Source: Zizania palustris | Lineage: Eukaryota; Streptophyta; Magnoliopsida; Poales; Poaceae | NCBI GenBank assembly: GCA_019279435.1 | Contig: JAAALK010000080.1 | Span: forward strand, 94,836,311 to 94,900,310 | DNA: 64,000 bases | Direction: 5' to 3' | Position numbers and translations under genes: made by a program | The notes under the pieces: model-generated | The model's database searches: none | What the model saw: only the letters and a program-made list of their open reading frames with translations | Told to the model about the DNA's origin: nothing | In this document: positions 1 to 11,000 of the stretch, piece after piece | Layout: every line of letters begins with the position of its first letter | Position numbering within the stretch: the stretch's first letter is position 1

Positions 1-698
1 CCTGGCAGAAATGAAAAATAAAAAGAAAAAGAAAAAGTCTGAAAAATTTAAAAAGATGACAAGTTTGCTAAAGCACTTTGCTTTGGACAATGCTTATCTT
101 GGTAGATATCAGTTAGCTTTTGCATCTCATGCTTTACTTTGCTTGTCAAAAATCGAAAAATGTTTGCTAATGACGTCATTTAGATATCATCTATTGCGCT
201 CATCATGTCATGTATCTTAAATAGTATATCTTTTGCTATACCTGTTAGATGTTGTAATTGCAGTCAATCATATCTAAGAAGCATGCTTTTCACACTCCAC
301 ATGCACTCCATCTGCATTCATGGCATATTTTGAGGGGGAGCTGCATTTCAGGGGGAGTTTGTGTCTATGTCTCTTTAGAGTGCATTTAGTCTCACTTGAT
401 GAGTCCAATTGCCAACAAGGGGGAGAAATTTTAGGGAACATTTTTTAGCTTTCTCTGGGATTTATTTCAAGGAGAGTTCCTTGTTGGTCTGAGATTTGCA
501 TTTGTTTTTGAGTTTTTATTTTTGGTTAATCAAAATGACCTATTTTCTTGCTTCTGTTTGGCTTTTGGTCATTAGGGTTAAACTTTTATTTTCTTTCTTC
601 TATTTTCTTTCATCTTTGTTTTCCTGTTTCCACATGTTTTGAAGGTTCTGAAGATGAGTTGAAGAGGGTGTTGACAATGCACTCATCAAGGGGGAGAT
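1..698 (+). mobile_element. 3' end of the internal region of a Ty1/copia (SIRE/Maximus-like) element
   Basis: AT-rich, non-coding tail leading into the LTR at 699. It contains four G-rich polypurine blocks of the form GGGGGAG (about 333-340, 351-357, 419-425, 690-696); the last abuts the LTR and is the likely plus-strand priming site. Repeated polypurine tracts and a long spacer after pol are typical of SIRE/Maximus-type copia elements. A 69-codon lysine-rich ORF at 11-220 has no recognisable domain and may be the decayed end of a post-pol ORF. The pol genes and 5' LTR lie left of the window. Confidence 0.7.
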
Positions 699-2410
699 TG
701 AGAAACCATGTTGAAGAATATGGTTTTGATATTCCAATGTGATGAGTGATTGTCAACGGAAGTCAAAGGAAGGGAGATATGAAGACCTAGCCGAGTCTGA
801 GGCGTGTGTGACTTAGGTACACGAGCAGCGAGCGACAGCCGCGCAGAGGAGCCGTGGAGTCGGGTTGGCCCAATCCAGGTACATTGCTAGGAGCGGCAGT
901 GGATCCACCAGTCTATTGACTGGGTTTGACTCAGGTACACGGCCGGAGAGTGATTGCCGGGCTGAGGAAGCTGCGGGGTCAGGTCAGCCCAATCCAGGTA
1001 CCCGGTGCGAAGACGGTGGACGCTTTGTCAGTTTCGACGCAAAACTGACAACCTATGATTATTTTGTTTTTAGGGTATTAATATTTAGTTTTTAAGTTTA
1101 GGATATTTTTATTTGAGTCAGGTGATTTTTCCAAGAATATTTTAGTAATTTTCGGAATTTATTTTAGAGTCAGTGTTAATTTAACCTAGGGGTAAATTAG
1201 TATTTTCATGTATTAGGAGTCGCCTATAAATAGTCCCCTATCCCCGTGGGATAGATGACTGTTTTTTTATAGATCAATCTGCAGTCCACCAAAAATTTGA
1301 TCGATCTCTGTTTTGTTCGTCGCCGCTTCTGTGTTCCGTGCGGCAAAGAAACACACGGCCGCGTTGTTTTTGCGTTTTCCCATGTCGGGTGTCGCGCGGC
1401 TGCAGCACGGCAAACCACCGGCGGTCGCTCCTGCGCTGGGACTTGGCGTTGCGGCTAGACGGTTCAGTCCATTGCACAACCAGCTTCTCGGCTGGTCAGC
1501 AGCACACGGCAAGGACAAGCTCTGCGCAAGCACTCGGCGCCGCATGGCTCAACGTCCTGCTGCAGCTAGCGGGCCCCACGGCGCGTTTCTCCGCCGCACG
1601 CAGCAATCCAGGCGCCGGCCGTTGTTTGATCCCTGTTGATGTCTTTCTTCTCACGCATGGCCACCGAGGAGGAAGCAAACCAGGGCACGACAGCCGAGTA
1701 ATTGTTTGATTCACGTGGCGCACACGGCTGGGATTTTTCTTTGGCAGCGTTCTTCATCGCACGAGAAGCCATGACAGACTACATCAACGGCGACATAAAC
1801 AGCATTCAGGTTAGTTTATCAATCTACTATTTTTCAGCTCTTTAATTAATTATATATTTTTCTATTTTTAATTAGCTGCTAATATGTTTAGTAATTTCGT
1901 AGCTAATGTTTATCTGCTAGAATATTATTAGTACTCAAATAATTTTATTTAAGCATTTTTAAACTGCTCATGTATATAAAAAATATTATTTTATTATTAG
2001 TCACAATAATATGTTTATTCTAGATTCACATGAAATATTTTAAGTTTATTTCTGAATTAATTTCTTGATGATCCATGTTTTATTTAGTTGATTAGCATTT
2101 TATTTTTAGACTGAAATCTGAATATTTTATTAAGATATTTAGGTATTTTGATTACGTCGTTAAATATTTCTAGTACGCATTCTTATTTACTGCAGTGATT
2201 TTATTTAGTTTAGTTTATTTTATTTTTGAATATCATTTTAATTAGGATACCAGTTATTTTTAAGCTAGACAACTTTAACTCCTAAAATTTGCTTTGCTAA
2301 TATTATTTATCTTGTTAAGTTCATTTGAGTGTTGGGATTAAGATATAGTTTAGCAAGAAATTTTTTGGCGCCCATTCACCCCCCCTCTGGTCGCTACTTT
2401 CGGTCCTATA
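699..2410 (+). repeat. 3' LTR of the left copia element
   Basis: Begins TGAGAAACC directly after a polypurine tract and ends ...CGGTCCTATA, where the related minus-strand copies end CTACA. The first ~350 bp and last ~70 bp match the reverse complements of the LTRs at 2935-5007 and 62137-64000, which fixes both borders. A TATA box (CCTATAAATAG) lies near 1222-1232. The middle, about 1240-2340, does not resemble the other two copies and is very AT-rich after 1800. The candidate 5-bp target duplication on the right is GCTAC (2411-2415); its partner lies outside the window. Confidence 0.85.
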
Positions 2411-2830
2411 GCTACTACCCACAGTTCCCCCTAGAGGAAGACCCTTCGTAAAACCTTCACCGACTGAAGAAGTTGACCAGGTGAAGCTCGGCCCTACCCA
2501 ACCCAGGTGAGGCTAGAACCTCAGAAGGACTAATGGCCGACGATGAGGCCGAGCCTAGCACCATAGCAGTGTCAGTCCAAGGGTCTGAGAACACCTCCAA
2601 CGATGCCACTGACAGCCACTAGATGGTTGTGCTAGACGCTAGATTACGGATGATTGTTTTTCTTGTTCGTGGTACCATCCATAGTGACTTGTGCTATGGG
2701 TGAAATAAAAATAAGAGCTGAATTGTAATGAACTATTTTGTATCACATTTAATAAAGAATCTATGAACCATTTTGGGTAAATTTTACTAAAAAGTCTTTC
2801 TTATGTCTTGGGGGTATTATCACCCTCAGA
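2411..2830 (+). other. Gypsy1 5' leader segment before gag
   Basis: This sits between the copia LTR and the gag start. One frame reads about 30 codons to a stop near 2620, rich in Glu, Ser, Thr and Asp; its position matches the 3' end of the pre-gag ORF in element D, but I see no clear sequence match. The remaining ~200 bp is AT-rich untranslated leader. No promoter or further gene is visible. Confidence 0.5.
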
Positions 2831-2934
2831 ATGGCTAACGACTAGAACCCTTCGCCACATCCAACCTGCCAAGCGACGCAGTCCCAAATGGAGAAGCTCT
2901 CGGGCAAAGTCAAACCGGGGCACCCATCGCCAAC
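2831..2934 (+). pseudogene. gag: Gypsy1 gag N-terminus (interrupted)
   Basis: ATG at 2831 opens M-A-N-D, then TAG at 2843 where element D has Gln (CAG to TAG). After a frameshift the reading continues D-A-V-P-N-G-E and reaches P-I-A-N at 2934, matching the start of element D Gag. The reading resumes at 5013 beyond the solo LTR with H-P-T-L-A-E-M-M, the next residues in D. The start is chosen because it aligns with the D gag start at 44480. Confidence 0.75.
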
Positions 2935-5007
2935 TGTAGGACCAAAAGTAGCGACCAGAGGGGGGTGAATGGGCGCCTAAAAAAATCTTGTGAATCAATG
3001 GCCTGCTCCCAACACCCAACGCACCTCAACAAACAACTAACAGAAACAAGAATAGTCAACAAGACTAAAAATAATCTAGCCTAAAAATGACCAGTGTCCT
3101 AGCAATAAAGACACCAAAATAGTGCTTATAGGCCGATTAACAAAGCATTTAAAACATGGACATTTCAAGCTTCATGAAACTAAATCATCATATGCATTTA
3201 ATTTAAGTGCACGTAAAACGAGAAATCTTACTGTTCACAATTGTCTCCAGTTTGATATTTGTCGAAGCCTGTTCGAAGCAGTCGTGTGAAGCATGTAGTC
3301 TTAAACGTCGAAGCCTATCCGAAGTATGCAGAAGTCTTATTCGAAGTTGTTGCTCGAAGCCTCACTGCAGCCTTCGAAGCATGCAGACTTCAAAGTGAGC
3401 AGACTTCGAAGCCAGCCGAAGCCTGTCTGTTCAGACTGAACCCAAAGTTCACAGAAAAACTGCGAAGTCTGAGATTTTCGAGGCGCGCATACTTCGAATC
3501 AGAAGACTACTGATGCCGAAGTCTCCAGAAAAACCCGAGGACCCCGCACACTTCTTCAAGCAGCTGCTCTGATCACACTTCGAATCTACGCGTGCTACTG
3601 CAAAATAAAACATGTGCTAGCTGTTGAAGCTAAGCACTAGGATGCAAGAGACCTATCGGCACAACTATTGAACAGCCTAACCTACTACCAAGAGATGCCA
3701 GAGAGGGAAGAATATAAAAACCTAGCACCTAGCTACTTGAAAATAATAACGACGACCAGCTAGATATCCTGGCTATAGTGACCGTCACAAAGAGAAAAAT
3801 CCACAAAAGAATCTAGCACTTCTTTGAAATTTCCTTGCCTGACACACGATGGCAAACAACGTGAAACTATGATCAAGAATCGAGACAAAACTAGCAGGAA
3901 TTAGTAGCTGAAGCAGTGCACTGTACATCTTGGAAATAAACAACAAAACTATAGCACACAGCTGCTAGCTAGCAGTGCTGCCGCAAGCTAGCGCCAGCCT
4001 GCCGCTTAGCCTCTTAGCCTGTTGGCTTAGCTGTGCTCTGACCAGAAGGGCACGAAGCCTAGGTTCTACTTTGATGCTACAAGAACTAGGCACAGAGAAC
4101 AAATGGCAGGAGAAAAACCCACGATATCCTAACTTTTCTTTCGCACACAGATAACACAGGCTAGGCACGCAAAACGAGGCGACCAAGAAATCGATTCACA
4201 GCGTGACGATCAATGACTGAGAGAGGAATAATAGAACCTGATGCAATGATCTATCTATCAGTCAGAGAAGCGAATCTTGAAGAACTTGAGAAGAACAGTG
4301 GCGGTGCACACACGAAAATGAACAGGGAAAAGCCAAAAAGGTGACCCAATCTTTAGTGAGAATAAACTTGATTTCAGAATGGGTAACCCTAACCCTAGGG
4401 ATTGGGGCCCTATTTATAGGCACCCAATAGCCTAGGAAAATACCAAAAGACCCTTAGGGTTTTTTAGAGACGCTGAAATAAAATGGAAAAGACCAAAATG
4501 CCCTTAGGATATTTTTACAGACTCGACTGACAGACTGTGGGCCTGAAGGCAAAATAGTAAACTCCCAATTACATATGACTTATCCTGAAGCGTAGCTTTC
4601 GTAGCGACTATGGCTTCGCCTTAGAACGGTCATATCCGAGATCAGCGGTTGTCAGTTTTGCGCCGAAACTGACAAAGCGTCCACCGACTTTGCACCAGGT
4701 ACCCGGATTTGGCCGGCCCGATTCCGCAGCTCTCTCAGCCCGGCAATCGCTCGCCGTCCATGTACCTGAGTCAATCCTGTTCAATAGCCCAGTGGATCCT
4801 CTGCTGCTCCTAGCCCATGTACCCGGATTGGGCTAGCCCGACTTCACGACACCTCTTCCCGACAGTCGCTCGCTGCCCGTGTACCTGAGTCACACGTGGC
4901 CCAGACATAGCAGGTATTCTCTTCTCTTCAGTCCTCTTTGACTTCCATTGACAATAACTCATCACATCTGGAGTCATGAGGCCCATACTCTTCAGCATGG
5001 CTCCTCA
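2935..5007 (-). repeat. Solo LTR of a copia (SIRE/Maximus-like) element
   Basis: Read on the minus strand it runs TGAGGAGCC... to ...GGTCCTACA. It is flanked by a perfect 5-bp duplication, CCAAC, at 2930-2934 and 5008-5012, and no internal element sequence is present, so it is a solo LTR left by LTR-LTR recombination. A minus-strand TATA box (CCTATAAATAG) is near 4409-4419. The segment 3240-3540 is dense in CGAAG/CTTCG motifs. It splits gypsy1 gag near codon 35. Confidence 0.9.
4649..4675. repeat. Conserved hairpin in copia LTR
   Basis: Perfect 10-bp inverted repeat, TTGTCAGTTT and AAACTGACAA, with a 7-nt loop. The same structure is at 1025-1051 and 63695-63721 in the other two copia LTRs. 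Confidence 0.8.
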
Positions 5008-6480
5008 CCAACATCCCTACACTAGCTGAGATGATGGCCAACCAGAACCAGCTCATCACCGCTCTGTTGGCTCATATGCAATAGTAGTAGGCCCATATGC
5101 ATGAACAACAGGCTCAGATAAATCATCTATAGCATAAACACCACTTGGAGCTACCTCCAGACCCTCAAGCCCCCGCACCGGCCCCCGTCACCCAACTTTC
5201 AGAGTTCCTACGCATAAGACCTCCCACATTCTCAAGCACGACCAACCCGATGGATGCAGGGGATTGGTTGAGGACCATGGGAAATAAGTTGGATCTCCTC
5301 TCTTGCTCTGATGCGGAGCGAGTGGCATTCGTAGCCCACCAGCTCTATGGTCCGGCTGCCAAGTGGTGGGACAACTACTGTGAGTCCCATCTCGAGTATC
5401 ACGTAGTCACTTGGGCGGAATTCTCCACCTCCTTCTGAGCCACCCGATGTTCTTGCTAGAGTCGTGGCCCAGAAGCAACCAGAATTTTGTGACTTGCAGT
5501 AGGGAGGCAAGTCAGTCACGGAGTATCTCCACGAGTTCAACCGCCTGGCCCATTATGCACCAGAAGAAGTCTGCACCGATGCCAACCGCCAGGCTAAGTT
5601 TCTCTGAGGACTGAAGGACGAACTATCCGTCCAGCTTGTCGTAGTGGACTATGCCAACCTTCAGCAGTTGGTGAACAAGGCTATCATCCAGGAAAATGAG
5701 CAAAACCGGCTGGACCTTAAAAAGAGGAAGATGATAGCATTCAGACACAACCAGGGGATCCTTAAGAGACCCCGTTTCACTTCCTCAGCCCCTGCGTCGA
5801 GCCATCACCCTCGCCCCACCTTCAGGCCGAAGTACAACTCTAGTGGTTCGAGCACCGAAAACCCTCGCCCGGCTCCACCTGCTCCACCAGCTCCATCAGC
5901 TCCACCAGCACTGGCCGCCAAGGCCAACACTCTGAGGGACCGGAATGGCAAGTCAGTTGTATGCTTCAACTACCGTAAGGGCACTACTCCCATTAGTGTC
6001 CTCACCCCAAGCAACCCCAAGGAGCCGCTCCCAACCTAGCAATTCACGCCTACGTCAACTACGTCATCGCAGAAGAAGCCCAAGAAGCTCCAGAAGTCAT
6101 CCTCGGTATGTTTACTGCAAACTCCATACCCGCAGTAATCTTATTCGACTTGGGAGCAACCCACTCTTTCATACCCAAAAACTTTTTGATAAATAATGGA
6201 CTAGAAGTACTCCAACTACCCAAACCCTTGGTAATTGCCACCCGCGGCAACCAAAATCTAGCCACCCTGTTTATCCCAAGGACAAGGATAGAGATCCTAG
6301 GGGTATTATTTTGGCAAACCCGATCCTTATAGATTGCAAGGGCCTAGACCTCATCCTCCGTATGGACTGGTTGATAAAGCAAAAGGGAATGATAAATTGC
6401 GCTAGCAAGTCTGTCACCATAACTAGCGAGGACGGAACCACTGTCACCTTTAAGATGGCCACCCAGGGTTTGAGGAGAAC
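5008..6480 (+). pseudogene. gag-pro: Gypsy1 gag and protease
   Basis: Gag packages element RNA into virus-like particles and the protease matures the polyprotein. Gag similarity to element D is clear in 5145-5438 (sites such as P-P-T-F-S-S-T-T and T-W-A-E-F) and 5644-5950 (K-K-R-K-M-I-A-F, then a Pro-rich stretch). The zinc knuckle near 5960-5990 keeps V-C-F-N but is broken. The protease at 6108-6480 has L-F-D-L-G-A-T, with Leu where D has Ser in the D-S-G-A active site, and L-I-L-R-M-D-W. Stops include three consecutive TAGs at 5082-5090, each at or near a Gln position in D, and TGA near 5436 and 5606 at Arg positions. Dead copy. Confidence 0.85.
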
Positions 6481-6493
6481 TTCCCTCCACTAG

Positions 6494-7498
6494 ATGGCAG
6501 TAGAAGAAGTACATGTGGTTAGAGAATATGCAAACATTTTTCCAGAGGAACTGCCAGGGATGCCACCCAAGAGGGACATTGAATTCAGGATCAAGCTTGT
6601 CCCCGGAACCACCGCCATCTCCAATCGACCGTATCAGATGGCTGCAAATGAGTAAGCCGAAGTAAAAAGTAACATTGAAGAGCTCGAGTAGAAAGTATAT
6701 ATCTGACCGAGTACCTCACCGTATCAGATGAACCATCAAGAACAAGTACCCTTTACCATGGATAGATGACCTGCATTCACATCCCGATATGGCTTATATG
6801 AGTATACAGTAATGTCGTTAGGACTCACGAATGCCCCTGCATTCTTCATGAATGTGATGAATATCGTCTTCATGGAATTCTTGGACAAATTCATTATAGT
6901 ATTCATCGATGACATCCTCGTCTACTCCAAGAATAAGGAAGAACATGAAACCCAGCTCTATCTGACCTTGGGAATGTTACGGGAGTATCAGTTATTTGCT
7001 AAGTATAGCAAGTGCAAATTCTGGTCATCTGAGGTGAAATTCCTAGGGTATGTCATATCTGCTGGAGGGATAGCCACGGATCCGACCACCGTGGAAGCAG
7101 TAACAAACTAGTTGCAGCCCAAGTATGTATCGGAGATCTAGAGTTTTCTCGGACTGGCTAGATATTACCGACGATTCATCGAAAATTTTTCCAAGATCAC
7201 CAAGCCCATTACTAGATTACTACAGAAGTAAGTGAAGTTCGAGTGGACTCCAACTTGTGAAGCAAGATTCCAAACCCTCAAGAAGAAACTTGTGTCGGCC
7301 CCGGTGTTGACACTGCCGGACATACGGAAAGACTTCCATGTCTACTATGATGCCTCTCACCTTGGACTAGGGTGTGTTCTCATGCAAGACGGGAAAGTGG
7401 TATCACACGCCTCTCGGCAATTGAGACCGCATGAGCTGAACTACCCTATGCATGACTTAGAACTGGCAGCAGTAGTCCACGTGCTGAAGATATGGAGG
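6494..7498 (+). pseudogene. pol: Gypsy1 reverse transcriptase and start of RNase H (interrupted)
   Basis: The reverse transcriptase copies element RNA to DNA. The F-I-D-D-I-L-V-Y-S-K catalytic box is intact near 6903-6932, followed by thumb and RNase H sequence to I-W-R at 7498, where element A is inserted. Compared with element D, two RT blocks are missing: one after R-P-S-T-S-P (~6720), removing W-G-A-P-V-I-F and beyond, and one near 6775, removing the K-I-D-L-R-S-G-Y block with the first catalytic Asp. TAG, TGA and TAA stops occur at about 6653, 6688, 6703, 7109, 7138 and 7228. Confidence 0.85.
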
Positions 7499-8862
7499 TG
7501 TTGACACAAAAATGTGCCCCCGCACTTGGGTCAGTTCGACGATCCAAAAGCGTGTGGATACTTAAGGACAAGCCTAAGCATAACACAACACCGACGTCGC
7601 GTTCCGACTACCCTTAGCCATGGTAAGGGGGATGGAGTCGCTAGGTAATCAGATCACACATAAATAATCCAATTAGCCAAAAGAAATGTATTTAAACAAA
7701 GCAAGTCAAAAACTGGACGGAGCCTGACTGATTCAAAGTATGGTGCGAAGGGTGTCGCCGAAGCGTACCTTCGGCGTCTGGTGCAGAGTGTTCCGGTGAA
7801 GGGTGTCTTCGGCGTTTGGACTGATCTGGCTGGAGATAAACTCCGAACCGATATGGATGTGACAATCACCTCCGAACAGTGGGGTTCATCGTAAAGTCTC
7901 CGATACAGTGAGATACAAAGAAATGACTTAGGTGCAACGCGCGAGCGCGACTTCGTCTAGAGCGAGGTACAAGCGTGGTGAAGCCTGTCATGACGAAGTG
8001 TGCTGGCGAAGCGTGTTGGCGTGCCATCGAAGCAGTAGTCTCACCGAAGGGTGTTCTGGCAACCTCTGAAACTGATCTGTCAGCTCCGAACACCCCCAAC
8101 GAAGTAGCTCCAAACATGGAAACCTGTAACAGAGTAGATTTGAAGTACCAATTTGGCCTGAGGACCGAATTCTACTAAGTGTTGCACTAGTGGTGAAGGT
8201 AACAATCTGTTACACAGATTAGCGGATACTTCACAAGAGAAGTAACAAGGTGATAGCAATCTATTACGTAGATTAACGGATACTTCACAGGCGAAGTAAC
8301 AAGGCGATAGAAATCTATTACGTACATTAATGGATACTTCACAGACGAAGTAACAAGGCTTACCACTATTCCAAAGTGGTCATAGGAGGGCTTCCAGGCA
8401 AACCCATGAAGAATAGAGAAAATAAAGATAAAGTAAAGTGAGGTTCAAAGCTAGGGCTTTGTCGTTTGATTTGTGTTGGGGGCAGGTTCTGAACCGGCCT
8501 CACCCATATATTTATAGCGGGTAGACTTCTGCTCTCTAAGCCTAATCTGGTGGAATTCAGTTTGATCACACGTGAAAGACTTAGTCAAAAATCAGACTCA
8601 ATCTCTAACTCTGCTCGAAGTGAGCCTTCGTCCAAGCCCACCGAAGTCTGCTCCTCGGGCCGAAGCTTCGGTGGAGTGGGCCTCCGGAGGCTTCCGGGCC
8701 GAAGGCGATGGGCTGAATGGAAGCTTCTAAAGCCCGTAGCCTATTGGACCTTTGACCCTGTAGGGCTTCGGCCCAACCCGGGACACATGCATTTTCGGCC
8801 CAAATTGCCAAAATTGGTATTTCGATAATCTTATCCATTAATGCCATTTTTTGCCATCAACA
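7499..8862 (-). repeat. 3' LTR of element A
   Basis: 1364 bp. Homologous to 23610-24852 and to the LTRs of element B in opposite orientation. A minus-strand TATA box (CTATAAATATA) lies at about 8504-8514. It holds three ~53-bp tandem units (8200-8359), where the 5' LTR has two. Confidence 0.9.
8200..8359. repeat. Tandem repeat in Tat LTR, three ~53-bp units
   Basis: Each unit contains a self-complementary stretch such as AATCTATTACGTAGATT followed by a block like ACTTCACAGGCGAAGTAACA. Two units are present in the other A LTR (24244-24349) and in both B LTRs, so copy number varies between LTRs of one element. Confidence 0.8.
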
Positions 8863-8880
8863 CATGCCCCTACCTTTTAG
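8863..8880 (-). promoter_or_regulatory. Polypurine tract of element A
   Basis: On the minus strand it reads AAAAGGTAGGGGCATG immediately before the LTR start TGTTGATGG. Plus-strand priming site. Confidence 0.8.
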
Positions 8881-8948
8881 TGAACTAAGTGAACTAAAAG
8901 CATAATGGGCTAAATATGATACCTTCCATATCGGCGGTTCGACATCTT

Positions 8949-9985
8949 TCAAGCCGTTTGCCACACACTTGGAAAATACCTTTTCAAGTATCTACCATTC
9001 AAAACTCTTCGAAACCGCTCTCCTTGCAGAGATTCTAACACATATGCATTGCTAGGAGCAGTTTTGGCTATTTTGAAAGGGTCTTCGCAACTAGGCGACC
9101 AATTACCAAATTCAGGACTCTTAGTGCCTAAGGGTAAAATCGTCTTCCAAACCAAGTCACCTACTTGAAATGATTTTGGTTTAACCTTCTTATTGTAGGC
9201 TTTAGCTACTCTCCTCTTGTCTATTTGTATAGCTTCTAAAGCCCTCAATCTTTTATCGGTAACTTCCTCTAGATTGTCATTCAAAAGAGTCTCATACTCG
9301 TCGACCGACAAGCCATCTTGCTTTAACACTCTTAAAGATCCAAGATCTACTTCTACAGGTAGAACAGCTTCTTGTCCATATACCAATTCGTATGGACTAA
9401 CTTTGGTAGCACCGTGGTTTGCAATTCTACAAGCCCATAGCGCCTCAGAGAGCACTTCATGCCACCTTTTAGGGAACTCTTCAATTTTCTTCTTAATGAG
9501 CTTAATCACAGTTTTATTACTAGACTCGGCCTGACCATTGGCCTGAGCATAGTATGGTGAAGAGTTCATCAACTTAATACCATAATATTCGGCAAAGTCT
9601 CTCACTTCTTTAGAAACAAATGAACTACCTTGATCTGTAGTGAGAGTTTGAGGAATGTTGAATCTATGTATGATATGCTTCAAAATAAAGTCAAGTACCT
9701 CATTTTGAGTCATGTTCTTGAGAGGCACGGCATCGGTCCACTTGGTGAAGTAATCTGTTGCCATCAATACGAACTGATGCCCCTTTGAAGAAGGAGGGTG
9801 AATTTGGCTGATGAAGTCTAAACCCCAACCTCAGAACGACCATGGCTTGACAATAGGATTATGTAATGAAGTAGGAGCTAACTGGATATTGCCGAACTTC
9901 TGACATGCTTCACATCCTCTATAGCACTTGAAGCAATCCTCAGTCATAGTCGGCTAGTAAAACCCCGCTCTTTTGAGCATCCAAC
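8949..9985 (-). pseudogene. pol (IN): Element A integrase
   Basis: Integrase inserts element cDNA into the genome. From 9985 leftward: the C-E-A-C-Q part of the zinc-binding region, catalytic Asp in W-G-L-D-F-I, second Asp in T-T-D-Q-G-S-S, and Glu in G-Q-A-E-S-S-N, then a C-terminal domain ending about 8949. The 9767-8949 segment is a clean 272-codon reading frame. Upstream stops lie at ~9957 (W to TAG, in the F-Y-W-P motif) and ~9836 (CGA to TGA). The C-terminal domain shows no chromodomain, as expected for Tat. The corresponding B integrase is at 34930-35792 and 48990-49521. Confidence 0.85.
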
Positions 9986-11000
9986 TCATTTTCTGGCAGA
10001 CTGATGAGTGCCACAAAGTCCTTCATGGACTTCTCCCGTAGCCACTGGGGATCGTTTATTGTCTAAACACTTCAACAATACTCCATCAATAGTTCGGCGA
10101 TATAGTGTATCATCTAGCAATACAAACTTAAACGCCTGCCGCCGAACTTTCCGATAAACCCTTTGGCTAGGGTCTCTCAAATACTGGACGATTGGAGTTC
10201 TCCAATCGCCCTTGTGGACTTCTGACGGTTTTGCCAACTCGCACCCTGAAAAAATGTCTAAGCTATTGATTTTGGAGTGCTCTCCGAACCCTTTTGGCTT
10301 CTGCCGAAGCCTGCTTGGACTAGCTGCGTGAAGCTGTTCAGGCCAAAATCTCCTGTCGGTGGGTCTAGGCTCCCGGAAACCCTCACTGTCCCGGGGACTT
10401 CGGCTCACGGGCTCCAGCGTGCTAGACCCTTTGGTGGGTGGATTACTCTGGCCCCGGGGCCTCGGCGCGCGGTCATCTCCGACGGCCGGAGGGGTCCGAC
10501 CCAGAGGGTGCGCCTGTCCGAAGTCACTAGCTATTGTAGTGAGACGAAACATTGGCTTTTCTCGTACAGAAAATTTTCCTCTCCTGACTTGGTAGCCAGA
10601 TGCTTGGTGAGCCAAATCATTTGCAACTGAATTGGCCTCTCTTGACACATGAGAAATTTTGAAGTCATCAAAAGTAGCAACTATGTCCAGGCACTTATCC
10701 AAGTAGTTATTTAGCAAGACATTAAAACATTGAGCACTCTTAGCCACTTGTTGCACCACTAACAGGGAATCACCATGCGCATGAATATGCTTAACACCCA
10801 TGGATTCCAACAATTCAAGCCCTAGCAGTAAATCCTCATATTCAACTTGGTTATTAGTAGAGGTAAATTCTAAATGAGCCGAAGTTTCGAAGTGTGCCCC
10901 ACTTGGTGATATGAGAACCACACCAACACCCTAGCCATCTTTGCAAGCCGAACCATCAAAGTAAAGTTTCCACGGTACTACCTCAATTAAAGCAACATTG
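9986..11000 (-). pseudogene. pol (aRNH): Element A second (archaeal-type) RNase H and linker to integrase
   Basis: From 11000 leftward: L-Y-F-D-G-S-A, a TAG near 10933, E-F-T-S-T-N-N-Q-V-E-Y-E with N-N-Q followed by Val where B has Ala, A-H-G-D-S-L-L-V-V-Q-Q, and S-R-E-A-N-S-V-A-N-D. These Asp-Glu-Asp-Asp type motifs mark the extra RNase H that Tat-lineage elements carry beside the usual gypsy RNase H. A low-complexity Pro/Arg/Gly linker (~10500-10290) follows, then integrase N-terminal sequence including L-C-G-T-H-Q-S. The frame is open from 10921 to 9986. Confidence 0.85.

Noticed and set aside
11..220. Lysine-rich 69-codon ORF as an envelope-like gene
   Set aside because: No transmembrane segment or recognisable domain; too short and at the window edge to support an env-like call.
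4380..4400. AACCCTAACCCTAGGG as an interstitial telomere repeat
   Set aside because: Only about two units; part of a copia LTR and only partly kept in the other LTR copies.
2935..5007. Left copia 3' LTR and this LTR as the two ends of one element
   Set aside because: They are in opposite orientation, and this LTR has its own perfect CCAAC duplication.
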